Assembly: GCA_035610365.1 (NCBI GenBank)
Contig: CM069432.1
Location: forward strand, 234,450,104-234,514,103
DNA: 64,000 nt
Direction of reading: 5' to 3'
Source: Aquatica leii
Lineage: Eukaryota > Arthropoda > Insecta > Coleoptera > Lampyridae
In this document: one piece after another, positions 36,903-47,095 of the stretch
How positions within the stretch are numbered: the stretch's first letter is position 1
How the letters are laid out: each line of letters starts with the position of its first letter
Made by a program: the position numbers and the translations under genes
Notes under the pieces: generated by a model
Databases searched by the model: none
What the model saw: only the letters and a program-made list of their open reading frames with translations
What the model was told of the DNA's origin: nothing

Positions 36903-37100
36903 TGAAATTGTAGTAGTAGAGGTTTCTGTCCAAACAATTTGTTGTTTTCTTGCAAAAGGACTACAAAATATGTTTCTAGTTGAATACATTTTTGGTATTA
37001 ATGCAAATGCATTACTATTATTAAAATTGACATAAAATTATTTTTGGTATAATGAATCAATCAGAGTAATTATTTGTTATTACTGTTTTTATAAGTATAA
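36903..37100. other. Short non-coding spacer
   Basis: A/T-rich flank of the second piggyBac. Nothing recognised. Confidence 0.4.
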
Positions 37101-37298
37101 ATAGCAGAAAACGCATGCACTAAGCGCTTTTTAGGGCTAACAAAAATAAGAACTTTAAAAATAATATCAAAATTACAAGACGTAGTAAAAAGGACCAAAG
37201 AAAAAAGAACGAAAAGACTAAATAATTTGCATGACAAGCAACCGCCTAGTAAAGGAAGCCATAACTGTGAGGTCCAACATCAGCATACTCCCAGGTAA
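37101..37298 (+). pseudogene. Coding scrap with basic coiled coil, possibly THAP/P-element type
   Basis: A 65-codon open stretch without an ATG reads TKRFLGLTKIRTLKIISK, LQDVVKRTKEKRTKRLNN and LHDKQPPSKGSHNC, ending in a TAA that overlaps a possible splice donor (CAG|GTAAAC). The F-L-G-L start followed by a basic leucine-containing helix recalls the linker after the zinc finger in P-element/THAP-type proteins. No zinc finger or transposase domain is found on either side, so this is a weak assignment. Confidence 0.3.
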
Positions 37299-37829
37299 AC
37301 TACTAAAGTGATGTTACGAGAGCTGATCATTAAGTTCACATGAAATCTCAAGTTAAAAAAGAACAAGACAGTGACCTATTCAAAAGAAAAAAAACAAAAC
37401 GATAAAAAAAAACGAAGGCAGAACTTGCATATCATTATAACAAACGTCTTAGCAAAACATACTTTGCTGTTATTTTACATTTTTTTATGTAAACTTATTT
37501 TTAAACATTTATTACGTTATTTTGCATATTTTTTTTAGAATATGTTTTTAATATCACTTGAATTAATTTTGTTTAACAAGAAAAAATACCATGATAACAT
37601 TATTTTACTAATTATTATTAGTGAAACATTTGCGAAGTTGTCAGCTTTGAGAGCGTTCACAAAGTTATTATTCACAGAATGTTTGGGAAGGATGTAGAAA
37701 ATTCTTGGGATAGATAACAGAAATATATAAAACAATTCAAAGGGAACATATGTAGGTCGGTTATTTGAAGTTGGAAGTATTAAGAATTAGATCAATAAGT
37801 GACTCTTAGTGATATATTAAATGCTTTAA
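37299..37829. other. Non-coding stretch
   Basis: A/T- and A-rich sequence, including an A-rich block at 37380-37420. No gene recognised. Confidence 0.4.
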
Positions 37830-39146
37830 ATAAAAAAAACAATTGGTCTTTAGCATACATTTAGATCTATCAAAAGCTTTTGACCTTATTGATCGTAATT
37901 TATCGATGGAAAAATTGAATACTATGGCATTCACTCTAACTCTTTGGCACTCTTGAGGTCTTATTTGGCAGACCCTAATCAAACTGTTGAAATAGATTAC
38001 TTAATCAGTGATGAAATTGGGCATTGTCAACCTGAAGAAGTTACAGTCAGTCATGGAGTACCCCAGGGTTCTATACTTGGGCCACTAATTTTTGTAATTT
38101 TTATGAATATATACCGATGCTGTTAGCATAAATGTAATTGCTCATTCTGTTTTTGAATTCCTAGTAAATACTGAACAAACATTGCATAAACTGGAAAATT
38201 GGTTTTCCGCTAACGCTTTAGTTTTAAATCTCAATCAATCCAGTCTTATTTGGTTTTTAAATAATACACAACATTTTTACAACTAGTATCAAAATAAATT
38301 ATGTCACGACAACAAGGCTTTCAGGAGTTGCTATTGACAATCAGTTTAAATGGAGGGATCCGGTTGAAATAACAGAAAATCAATTAAATAAAGCACTTAT
38401 TTGTTTACGTAGATTAAAGCCAATCTGTAAACTTAAAACCTTGTTGAAAGTTTATTGTGCTTACTTTTAATCCATAATGGGATATTGTTTAATCTTTTGG
38501 GGACATACTCATACTTTGTTGAATATTTTAAAAATTCAAAAAAGAGCTATTGGGATTATGTTTGGGTTAACTAAGTAGTATACTTGTAGACCATTTTTCC
38601 TTAAATATAATATAACAGTTTACAACTTACGTATCTATGAATACTATTTATGTTTAATAATAAATGAAATTACCTTAAAAATTCTGATTTTCACTCGTAT
38701 AACACTAGAAACAATTTGTATAGGAGTAATTTGAGTAAAGTGATACATATTATAGATCTTACATTTTTAGTTATGTTAATAAGCTGCCGACCTCAATACG
38801 CGATATTGAGTTAAAAAATGAATTTAAAAATGTACTAAAAGGATACTTAATTAAACCTTTGTTTTATTATATTAATGAGTTCCTTGAACAACGATAATAT
38901 GGTAATATTTGCATGTATACATTTTTTATTTTACATTCTTTAGAAGACGGTCCTATTGTTTCTATAAATATGATTGTCTTCTTTACATTATAACAAATGT
39001 GTTACTTATTTTATTCTAATCTAAATTTTCTATTTTTAGACCTCTATCTAGGTATTTATATTCATTGTGTTTATATGTATTTCAATTATGTTTATGTGCA
39101 TTTTCAATATCACTGGTCATGAAAATAAACTACTAATACTACTAGT
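37830..39146 (+). mobile_element. Second LINE (Jockey/CR1-type), 5'-truncated relic
   Basis: Plus-strand frames give LDLSKAFDLIDRNL (RT motif A) at 37866, then LLRSYLADPNQTVEI and VSHGVPQGSILGPLIFVIF. A deletion follows, after which IYTDAVSINVIAHS replaces the catalytic Y-A-D-D (now Y-T-D-A). HKLENWFSANALVLNLNQS, LKPICKLKTLLKVY and QKRAIGIMFGL follow as the thumb region, with VNKLPTSIRDIELKNEFK as the C-terminus near 38780. The 3' end is AATAAACTACTAATACTACT near 39125-39145, a short imperfect tail. Frameshifts and stops are common. It belongs to a different lineage from the LINE at 4126. Confidence 0.75.
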
Positions 39147-41712
39147 GATTAACTGGTGGTTAAAATAAATATAACGGCGTTTAGGCGTACGTGCCTTTAA
39201 TGTGAACAAGTGTCAGTTTCAACGAAAGTTATCCGCGGACATTATTTTTCGAGTGATTGTAACATATAAATTAGTGTAAGTGTTTTTCTTAAATATCGTT
39301 GGATTTAATTAGTTACATGTAATTATAAAACGTGTAGATATTTTACTATAAATAAATTTGTTTTAAAATTTGTTACACTAGTTATGTATGTATCAAGAGC
39401 AAAATAAAAATGTTTATATTCAAGTGCAACAGTTTAAAAATCGTCGTAAAATCAGATTTAGAAAGGTGAATTGCCCTGTCCTGGTCAGCGTTTGGTTTAA
39501 ATTAAAATTAAAAAATACATTAAAATCCGATTTACCAGACACACTGCTGCTGATCTGCAGCACCACAATTTTGCATTGTCTTTACACTACATTAAAAGTA
39601 CTACAAAAATTTGTCACTTTTAATTTAATTTAATTTGCATTAAAATTTTAATTAATGTTATTGTCGATTAAAATTTTTGAGATTTTTAATTATGATTTTC
39701 ATGCTGATATTTCTCTTCAAATACAATTTTAAATACGTTTCATTACTAAATGTTATTGATGTCATTATTGTTTAAGACTGATGTTAAAAATAAATTGTAA
39801 GTTTCCAACCTATTACTGTAATTTTCACAAACATGTGAAAGATTTAATCTAGGTAATTGTAAAGCGTTTGATTGATTAAAACACGAACGGATGGTTTCTT
39901 GTGATTTGCTTAATTTATCCATTAATAAATTTGCCAAAGATAACAGTTTATAATATGAATTTTCAGAAAATTTGCGTACATTAATTTCTGCTTGTAAATT
40001 ATAAATATTTGCGTTTACATAATTCTGTTCTCTGCTCGTATTTTTCAATTAAATAACTATATTGTTAAAAATATCTTTGCAATTACTGTAAACATCAATT
40101 TAACCTGTTTCGAATTATGTGTAGTTTTATATTTATTCTGCCGTTTTTGATTACTTTTTTAGAAAAAAACTTTGTAGTTGCATAAGATTGTACACTACTA
40201 CTTTTGATTAATAAAATAATAAACCTTAAAAAATATTTTAATAAATTTTGTAAATTTGACAATTCTGGTTTGTGTAATTTTTTTAAACGTAATATACGGC
40301 AATTTATGTATTCTATGATTAATTACACAGAAATAAATATGTATTATTAAATTTTATTGTATTGTAGTTTATATTTTGCTTTAAAACACTAATAACAAAA
40401 ATTTGTTAATAAAAAAATTAAAATTAAAAATCTATTGCTAATTTTTTTATAGTAAAAAACTCTATTTTAAATATAACATATTGTATTGCAAAATAATATT
40501 TATTACTTTAAATTAAAAATTATCAATTAAATAACTTTGTTGGTTATTAATTAAATTTGTAATAAAACTGGATTGTGATTTGTTGTTTTGATTAAATTAA
40601 AATAAACTAATGTCATTAAAATTTTATTTTTACAGGTTCATGTGCAATATTAATCTAACAAAAACTGCTGCACTGAGATCAAATTTATATCAAATAGTAA
40701 TTTTAGTAAAAACAAAAAAAAACTATTAAAAAGCAAAAGTGTAATAATTTTTTTTTAGATAACAAAAATAATTGTTAGAAAAATTGCTAGTATACAACTA
40801 ACACATAAAAATTGGTATTTTTTATTGCATAAATTTATGTGTTTTATTACACAGCGCTGCATTGTGAATTAAATTAAATTTCTTTGTAGGAAATAATAGG
40901 TTTTCAGATTTCGTATTATATTATTTACTTTTCTGTTGCCCATCATGTAATAAATCATTTTTATAGTGGTTATAAAATATAATAATATATAAAAATATGT
41001 ATTTTAAGTAGTTTTTTTTAATAAATAGATTTTGCCAACGATTTATACTTTGCGATATATTTAAATTTAAATTTTTTTAAAACAAAATTTGAAGGTTTGT
41101 GTCATAATTTTTTTAAATAAATAAATTGTTACAAAAATTATTTTAATTTTATAACAATATTTGCACACATAAACACATACCTTGTAAGCTTATATAAAAT
41201 AAATTTTTGATCGTAAATATTTAGCCACATCAAGCCACGACAGTTGTATCATTTGTTGAATATTTTGTATTACAATTAAATTATTGCAATACGCCTAATA
41301 AAACAAAATAAAATAATGTTTATTAAAGTTATTACCAGAAACAAAATTTATTTTACGGTTGTTGTTTTGTGCAACAATTTTTTTAAATTGAATTTAGAAG
41401 TTGTTTACTTTGTAATACTTAACCAGTTGTTTTTTTTATTGATTATATTAACTAATTAAAAAACAATTTAATATTTGTATACAGCGCGCGCCATTTATTG
41501 GAATCAAGGATAATGTTGTCACGTTAATACAAAACGGGCCGGATATATATCAATTTTCTTCTCAGGGTTGTTCCAATAACCTATTTTGCACACATTTTTT
41601 AGCTTATATTTTAAAATACGTTTGTATAGAGTAAAAAGAGAGTTGCCTTAAAAATTATCTTGAAAAAAATGTTTAGTTCTTAGACTAACAACTTAATTTA
41701 ACTACGTCCTAT
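39147..41712. other. AT-rich non-coding stretch
   Basis: No gene recognised. At 39206-39273 there is an initiator-like TCAGTT, a GC-rich GTTATCCGCGGACATT downstream and a good donor sequence (GTAAGTGTT) at 39274. This could be a first exon or an element 5' end but has no further support. Open frames at 39388-39633 (plus) and 39746-40048 (minus) carry no known motif. Confidence 0.45.
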
Positions 41713-41896
41713 GTGATAACATTATTTTGTTTAATAAATATAAATGTGTAGTACTTAAAATAGTAAATTAAATTGTTTTTGATTTTAGTTATTAACGGTG
41801 ACAACAAACTTTTTAATTCAATAGATTCGTATTTTTCGATTTATTTGGCTCAAAATTTTATTTTGACATTTTTTGGTTGTATTGATGATATAATTT
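41713..41896 (+). repeat. Older dispersed repeat, left part
   Basis: GTGATAACATTATTTTGT (41713-41730) and TTTTCGATTTATTTGGCTC (41833-41851) recur in the same order and orientation at 61778 and 62031. The repeat is split here by the Ty3 element. Confidence 0.7.
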
Positions 41897-41941
41897 TGTA
41901 ACGAAACGGCAGAGGTAATCATAATTGTTTCCAAAATTGTA
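41897..41941 (+). repeat. 5' LTR stub (45 bp)
   Basis: Identical over 45 of 45 bases to 45572-45616. The break comes directly after CAAAATTGTA, where pol sequence begins. Confidence 0.9.
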
Positions 41942-42045
41942 ATGAGAACAATACAACCGGCCTCGAGGGTCTAGACAGCATTTCGGAAACCGAGCTACCC
42001 ATTCTTAACCGGTTCCTACAAACCGAACTAGAACAGTTTCGAACA

Positions 42046-45000
42046 ATGTCCGGACGCGCTACTGGAGTCACTCACCGTATAACCCTAAAGCCCGGAACTC
42101 AGCCCGTTAAGCAGAGGTACTACCCTCGCAACCCAGCCATGCAACAGGTAATGAACGAAGAGATCGATAGGATGCTGAGAGAAGAGGTTATTGAGCCCTC
42201 TTGCAGCCCCTGGAGCTCACCCGTGGTACTGGTGCGTAAGGCAACTGGAAAGTACCGGTTTTGTATCGACTTCCGGCAAATAAATGATCTTACTGTCAAA
42301 GATGCTTACCCGATCCCGTTCATACAAGGCATCCTAGACAAACTTCGCGGAGCCCGATACATCAGCACCATCGATCTGAAGGACGGATATTGGCAGATAC
42401 CCCTGGATACCGCTAGCAGACCCATCACGGCGTTCACTGTTCCCGGCCGTGGTCTCTTCCAGTTCCGGGTGATGCCGTTTGGGTTACATTCGGCCCCGGC
42501 CACGTTCCAGCGACTGCTTGATGAAGTGATCGGCCCGGAGATGGATGCGCAGGCTTTTGCCTACCTAGACGACATTATTGTATTAGGATCAACCTTCGAA
42601 GACCATTTAACCAACCTTCAGAAAGTGTTTCAGCGCCTGCGGGCTCGGGGATTGAAGTTATCCGAAGAAAAATGTTCGTTCTGCCAGACCGAACTAAAAT
42701 ATCTTGGCCACGTAGTTAACCGCAACGGGATACGGCCGGATCCAGAGAAAGTTCAGGCAATCGCAGAGCTCGGCGCCCCGACAACAACGAAACAGTTAAG
42801 AAGATTTCTAGGCATGGCGTCATGGTACAGGAAATTTGTGCCCGGATTTGCTCAGATCGCCGGCCCTCTGACGGGATTACTAAAAAAGGCAACGAGGTAC
42901 ACTTGGACGCCGATACAGGAAGAAGCGTTTAACAATTTGAAGGCCGCGCTTACCTCTGCACCCATTTTGGCTTGTCCGGACTTTCGAGTCCCCTTGTGTT
43001 TGCAGACCGATGCCAGCAATAGTGGGTTAGGGGCCGTTCTCACCCAGATCCAGGATGGCGAGGAACGCGTACTGGCCTACATCAGCCGAGCCCTAACAAA
43101 CGCGGAGAAGAATTACTCCATCATAGAACTGGAATGCCTGGCGGTAGTGTGGGCGGTCCGGAAACTAAAAGGCTACCTAGAGGGCTACCATTTCCAGGTA
43201 ATTAGCGATCATCGGAGTCTCAAGTGGCTGAAGACGATGGCAAACCCAACGTCACGCTTGGCTAGGTGGATTCTCGAGCTCCAGCAGTTTGACTATGAAA
43301 TAGTATATCGACCGGGGTCCCAGAACGTGGTAGCCGACACCTTGTCCCGCCTACATGAACCCGACACTACTAGTCCAGTCTCCACCCTCGCTCAACCGCA
43401 ACCCACGTGCAATTGGTACAACCAGACGCGTGACAAGGTGAGAGAAAATCCCGAGACCTGGCCCGAGTACCGAATACAAGGAGATCAGCTCTATAAAAAC
43501 TTTCCCGTCAATAGTACCGAGGTAGGTGAGGGTTTCCACTCAAGCTGGAAAATGTGCATACCGAAACCTCAGCGCCAACAAGTCCTCGCAGAATGTCATG
43601 ACGCCCTTACAGCTGGTCATTTGGGTGTAGCCAAGACCCTGAAACGCATATTCCAAAATTACTATTGGCCCGGAATTGCAAGAGATGTTCGTACGCACGT
43701 CCGGAAGTGTCAGAAGTGTAATACTTTTAAAGAAGCAACAGGCTTGACCGCCGGGAAGATGCACTTCTTACGCTGCCACCACCCGTGGGAAATCGTGAGC
43801 AGCGACCTCATAGGCCCCTTTCCTCGGTCAAAGAAAGGTCACTGCTACCTACTGGTCTTTCAGGATAAATTCACAAAATGGACAGAAATAAGACCGTTAA
43901 AAACCGCCACCACCGCTGCCATTGTGAAAGCCCTGAAAGAACAAATTGTGTATAAATACGGTACGCCCAAGATTCTACTCACCGACAACGGACCCCAATT
44001 CACCAGTAAAGGATACAAAGAAGAATTGGAGGCGTTGGGCATTCAATCCAGGTTCACGCCCCCGTATACGCCCCAAGCAAACCCGGTGGAACGCATGAAC
44101 AAAGTTTTGGGGACCATGATTGCTCAAACGACGGGACCCGACCAGCGAGACTGGGACCAGAGCTTAGCGGAGATTGGGTTTGCTGTGAACACATCGACAC
44201 ATTTATCAACTGGTTTCACGCCAGCACTTTTAAATTTTGGTCGAGAACTTACCGCCCCTAATGCCTTACACAGGACGCTGAATCCCGACGTACCGCCTGG
44301 TGAACCTGACGTGGGCGAACGACTGCAAGCAATCCAGAAACTCAAAGATTTGTTCCAGGTGACGCGGGACCGTCTCGCTCAGTCGTTCGTTCAGCAAAGT
44401 CACCACTACAATCTGAGAAGACGCCCGTATAAGCCCCGAATCGGAGACGCCGTGTATAAGAGGGACAGGCCTGTATCCGATAAGGCCAAGAAATTCAGTG
44501 CAAAGCTAGCACCGAAGTATTCGGGACCGTTCCTCATCAAAGCTATTATCTCTCCAGTCATTGTCGAGTTGAGGACCCCAGACTCAAGAAAGGTGGTGGG
44601 ACGAGTCCATGTCAAAGATCTGAAACGCATCGTTGATACGCCGGAGTCTCCCACTCAGGCAAACCGTGAAGGAGGACACCCAGCCCCAGTGGGAATCATT
44701 TCAAGTGTAACTGTTGAAATGGCACCTACCAAGACAAGGAAGAAAGGAAATAAAATAGCCCCGTGGGCCCCGCAGTGGTGGAGCCGAGGCAGAGAACATT
44801 TGCCCAAGATTTTCATCACCAGAGGCCCGAAGAAACCCCGTCCTGATGAGCCAACACCACCCGCCACCGTGGATTCGCAAATAAACCAGCTGAACCAGCA
44901 AATGAGCAGACTATTAGAAGAAACCACAACCACAACCGTAGCTTCACAAGTGGACCGTCTAAGCGAACGGATGAAGCAATTATTTGGCGAAACACCGCCA

Positions 45001-45384
45001 AGTTCACCAACAACTTACCGGGGCGAGGAAGAAGCACCGCTCGCCGACGAACTGGAGTTACCGTCGCCAATGCAAGCCTTGCCGGTCGACTTGGAAATGC
45101 CTAGTCCTCTCACTCTCCAGGCCGCAAGGACAACCATACCTAAATTAGACCCTACGGCACCTTTCTTCGTCTCAATTCCCCTAGAGAGAATCTTTCGGAG
45201 TGAAGTCACGGCCCCGAAAGACCGATCCCGACGCCGCCGCCCTGTCATATTCCGGAGTGCACTGCTGTTAGGAAAGAAACATCGAGACCCCAAGGTAGGC
45301 TCGGAAGAAGCCTCAGGGCGTACCAACGCCGAGGACAGCGGCGAGTCCTTATACACACCGGGCCCGGTACATTTGTACGAGTGA
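42046..45384 (+). CDS. Ty3-type pol polyprotein: RT, RNase H, integrase, long C-terminal tail
   Basis: A 1112-codon intact frame; it also stays open upstream to the deletion point at 41941, so the annotated ATG is internal to the original pol and the protease is lost. RT: IDLKDGYWQIPLD (motif A) and YLDDII at residues 173-178. RNase H: D322 in QTDAS, then SIIELECLAVVWAV. Integrase: an H-H-C-C zinc motif (HDALTAGH through KCQKCN), catalytic D587 (SSDLIGPF), D647 (TDNGPQF) and E682 (NPVERMN), and a GPF/Y module (YSGPFLIKAI) near residue 825. After about residue 870 comes a 240-residue tail rich in proline and charge. It contains two similar heptad-like segments (INQLNQQMSRLLEE and VDRLSERMKQLFGE), suggesting a coiled coil. 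All catalytic residues are present, so RT and integrase could be active, but without gag, protease and primer site the copy is not autonomous. Confidence 0.93.
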   Translation: MSGRATGVTHRITLKPGTQPVKQRYYPRNPAMQQVMNEEIDRMLREEVIEPSCSPWSSPVVLVRKATGKYRFCIDFRQINDLTVKDAYPIPFIQGILDKLRGARYISTIDLKDGYWQIPLDTASRPITAFTVPGRGLFQFRVMPFGLHSAPATFQRLLDEVIGPEMDAQAFAYLDDIIVLGSTFEDHLTNLQKVFQRLRARGLKLSEEKCSFCQTELKYLGHVVNRNGIRPDPEKVQAIAELGAPTTTKQLRRFLGMASWYRKFVPGFAQIAGPLTGLLKKATRYTWTPIQEEAFNNLKAALTSAPILACPDFRVPLCLQTDASNSGLGAVLTQIQDGEERVLAYISRALTNAEKNYSIIELECLAVVWAVRKLKGYLEGYHFQVISDHRSLKWLKTMANPTSRLARWILELQQFDYEIVYRPGSQNVVADTLSRLHEPDTTSPVSTLAQPQPTCNWYNQTRDKVRENPETWPEYRIQGDQLYKNFPVNSTEVGEGFHSSWKMCIPKPQRQQVLAECHDALTAGHLGVAKTLKRIFQNYYWPGIARDVRTHVRKCQKCNTFKEATGLTAGKMHFLRCHHPWEIVSSDLIGPFPRSKKGHCYLLVFQDKFTKWTEIRPLKTATTAAIVKALKEQIVYKYGTPKILLTDNGPQFTSKGYKEELEALGIQSRFTPPYTPQANPVERMNKVLGTMIAQTTGPDQRDWDQSLAEIGFAVNTSTHLSTGFTPALLNFGRELTAPNALHRTLNPDVPPGEPDVGERLQAIQKLKDLFQVTRDRLAQSFVQQSHHYNLRRRPYKPRIGDAVYKRDRPVSDKAKKFSAKLAPKYSGPFLIKAIISPVIVELRTPDSRKVVGRVHVKDLKRIVDTPESPTQANREGGHPAPVGIISSVTVEMAPTKTRKKGNKIAPWAPQWWSRGREHLPKIFITRGPKKPRPDEPTPPATVDSQINQLNQQMSRLLEETTTTTVASQVDRLSERMKQLFGETPPSSPTTYRGEEEAPLADELELPSPMQALPVDLEMPSPLTLQAARTTIPKLDPTAPFFVSIPLERIFRSEVTAPKDRSRRRRPVIFRSALLLGKKHRDPKVGSEEASGRTNAEDSGESLYTPGPVHLYE

Positions 45385-45556
45385 AGCGGGACATCGTAAT
45401 GGCTATGGGAATAATACCACTAGGCGACACCACGACCACCGAAGTGTCGTGGCCGTTACCACCGGACCAACCCTGGTAATCTTCTCCGTTACAGCTTTGC
45501 GACTCGTATTGTAAGTACAAGATTAAGTCAATTTTTCCCGTGCTCATGTTTTCACC

Positions 45557-45571
45557 CAGGAGAGGGTGGTA
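45557..45571 (+). promoter_or_regulatory. Polypurine tract before the 3' LTR
   Basis: The purine-rich CAGGAGAGGGTGGTA directly precedes the TG of the 3' LTR at 45572, the usual position for plus-strand priming. Confidence 0.7.
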
Positions 45572-46923
45572 TGTAACGAAACGGCAGAGGTAATCATAAT
45601 TGTTTCCAAAATTGTATAAAAATTGTTTGCAATTACGCGTGAGCTTTGGACTTGCCAATGAATACCACCTCTACCGCTTCGAAGCGCACGACTCTCCCCT
45701 GCCGAATAATCATTCAACCGGAACGAGACAACGAATAAAAGCCGCCGTCAACGTTGAAAACTCTCTCGTTTCCACGACCCCGTCCTGGTAACACCTTTTC
45801 TATATTGATACCCGTTCTTTACCTAATTATTATCTCACGACTTCATGCTTTTGTACCCGGCTAACTCTTTTCCGAACCGATCCTGATCCTATATAATTGT
45901 AAGCACCGACTAACCAAAACCTGCTATCGTACCTGGACATTCTCAACTCATACCGACCCGCTTCGACCCTGCTACTCTTACGATTTTTGCATTCACTTTG
46001 CCGTTTTGTATTAGAACCCTGTTACGTCCAAACGCCCTCCCTCAAGTTGACCACAAGCTCCGGTTTCACCGAATAGTATTTGTTAGTAGCGAACCTCAGT
46101 CCGTTAGTGAAGGGACAAATCACTTGCACCAGGCTGGTGTAGGATTTGTCTTGCGTAACTTAAATCTACAGTTACTTTCAACCCTTAATGTAGTTGAAGT
46201 TGATGCGTTGAGCTACTGCTTGAACCAGGCTGGTTTAAAGTATCTCAATACGTTTAGCATCGCTACATTTTGGTTTCGGGCTGAGATCTAAAAGTAATCA
46301 TTTCAAATCGGTGTCAATTTTGAGATACTCACCTGAACTTGCCGAAGTTTTCGATTCACCGTATAACTAAACCGCAACAACCCATAATAGTAATAACGTT
46401 ATTGAATTTCACCGTGTTATTTGTCTGAAACGTTGTCATTAATAGACACGTGGTCAACCCGTCGTAAATTAGAAATCAAACTCAGTTTACCGTAGCAGTG
46501 TCTTCCCTGGAAAACTTAATTTGTTACACCTGTCTTATAACCTTTATTATCATACCTGAATAATTTTCCGCTTTTATCCCTGTTAAATTAATGTTAACAC
46601 AGTTTTCAACAGAATTGTAACCACGCCATTTACGCTTATCATACTTCTAGAAAAGTACAGGTTTTTTTTGCAGGTTAAATTGTGTGGACCGCATTCAATC
46701 AAGTTCGATTTCACGGAAAGTGGTAGGCCGCATTCCACCGAAGTTAATAACATTAATAAAATACATTTTATTTGTGATGAAACAGGAAATAAAACTACAC
46801 CAGCTGTAGAGATTTATTGTTAAAATTACATATTTAATTTGCAGAATAAATGTATGTTAATTGTGTTTAAATTAATAACGTTTTAAATCCAATGCTGAGA
46901 CTGTGAGCCACCGGGGTGTTACA
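45572..46923 (+). repeat. 3' LTR of the Ty3 element (1352 bp)
   Basis: It begins TGTAACGAAACGGCAGAGG and ends GGTGTTACA. The ends TGTAAC/GTTACA are inverted. A likely TATA-type box (AATAAAAG) lies near 45736 upstream of a CTCTCTCG-containing start region. Open frames in it are chance. The LTR is long for the family and shares its terminal motifs with the solo LTR at 49237. Confidence 0.88.
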
Positions 46924-46927
46924 ATTT

Positions 46928-47095
46928 TACCTTTTAAACTATCTGCCTGTTAACCAAATACACTCTATATGTATTTATTGCTTTCTAACTAGTTAACATT
47001 TATTTGTTGTTTTTTTTAAATATGGAATTTTGTTATAATTTCATTATTGTTACAATAAACTCTAATTCCCAATGTGATTCTATTAAACGGCGTGC
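46928..47095 (+). repeat. Older dispersed repeat, right part
   Basis: The 25 bases at 47071-47095 (AATGTGATTCTATTAA, then ACGGCGTGC) match 62183-62207 at 24 positions. It is the continuation of the repeat at 41713-41896 beyond the Ty3 insertion. Confidence 0.7.

Larger units (their letters stand above)
41897..46923 (+). mobile_element. Young Ty3-type LTR retrotransposon with a 5' deletion
   Basis: The element starts TGTAAC and ends GTTACA and is flanked by a 4-bp duplication ATTT (41893-41896 and 46924-46927). Only the first 45 bp of the 5' LTR remain (41897-41941). They are identical to the first 45 bp of the 3' LTR, and the sequence then jumps directly into pol. The rest of the 5' LTR, the primer site, gag and protease are therefore deleted, while pol and the 3' LTR are intact. 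The GC content and CpG-rich coding sequence differ sharply from the surroundings, in line with a recent insertion. Confidence 0.9.

Noticed and set aside
39206..39275. Initiator-like TCAGTT with a downstream GC-rich block and a splice donor
   Set aside because: The downstream element is not at the usual spacing and no coding exon follows; kept only as a note in the non-coding entry.
42306..45356. Many 60-113 codon minus-strand frames opposite the Ty3 pol gene
   Set aside because: They are shadows of the high-GC coding strand; none has a motif.
45245..46291. Frames of 60-137 codons in the 3' LTR and its junction
   Set aside because: They lie in LTR sequence that starts and ends with TGTAAC/GTTACA; composition is not protein-like.
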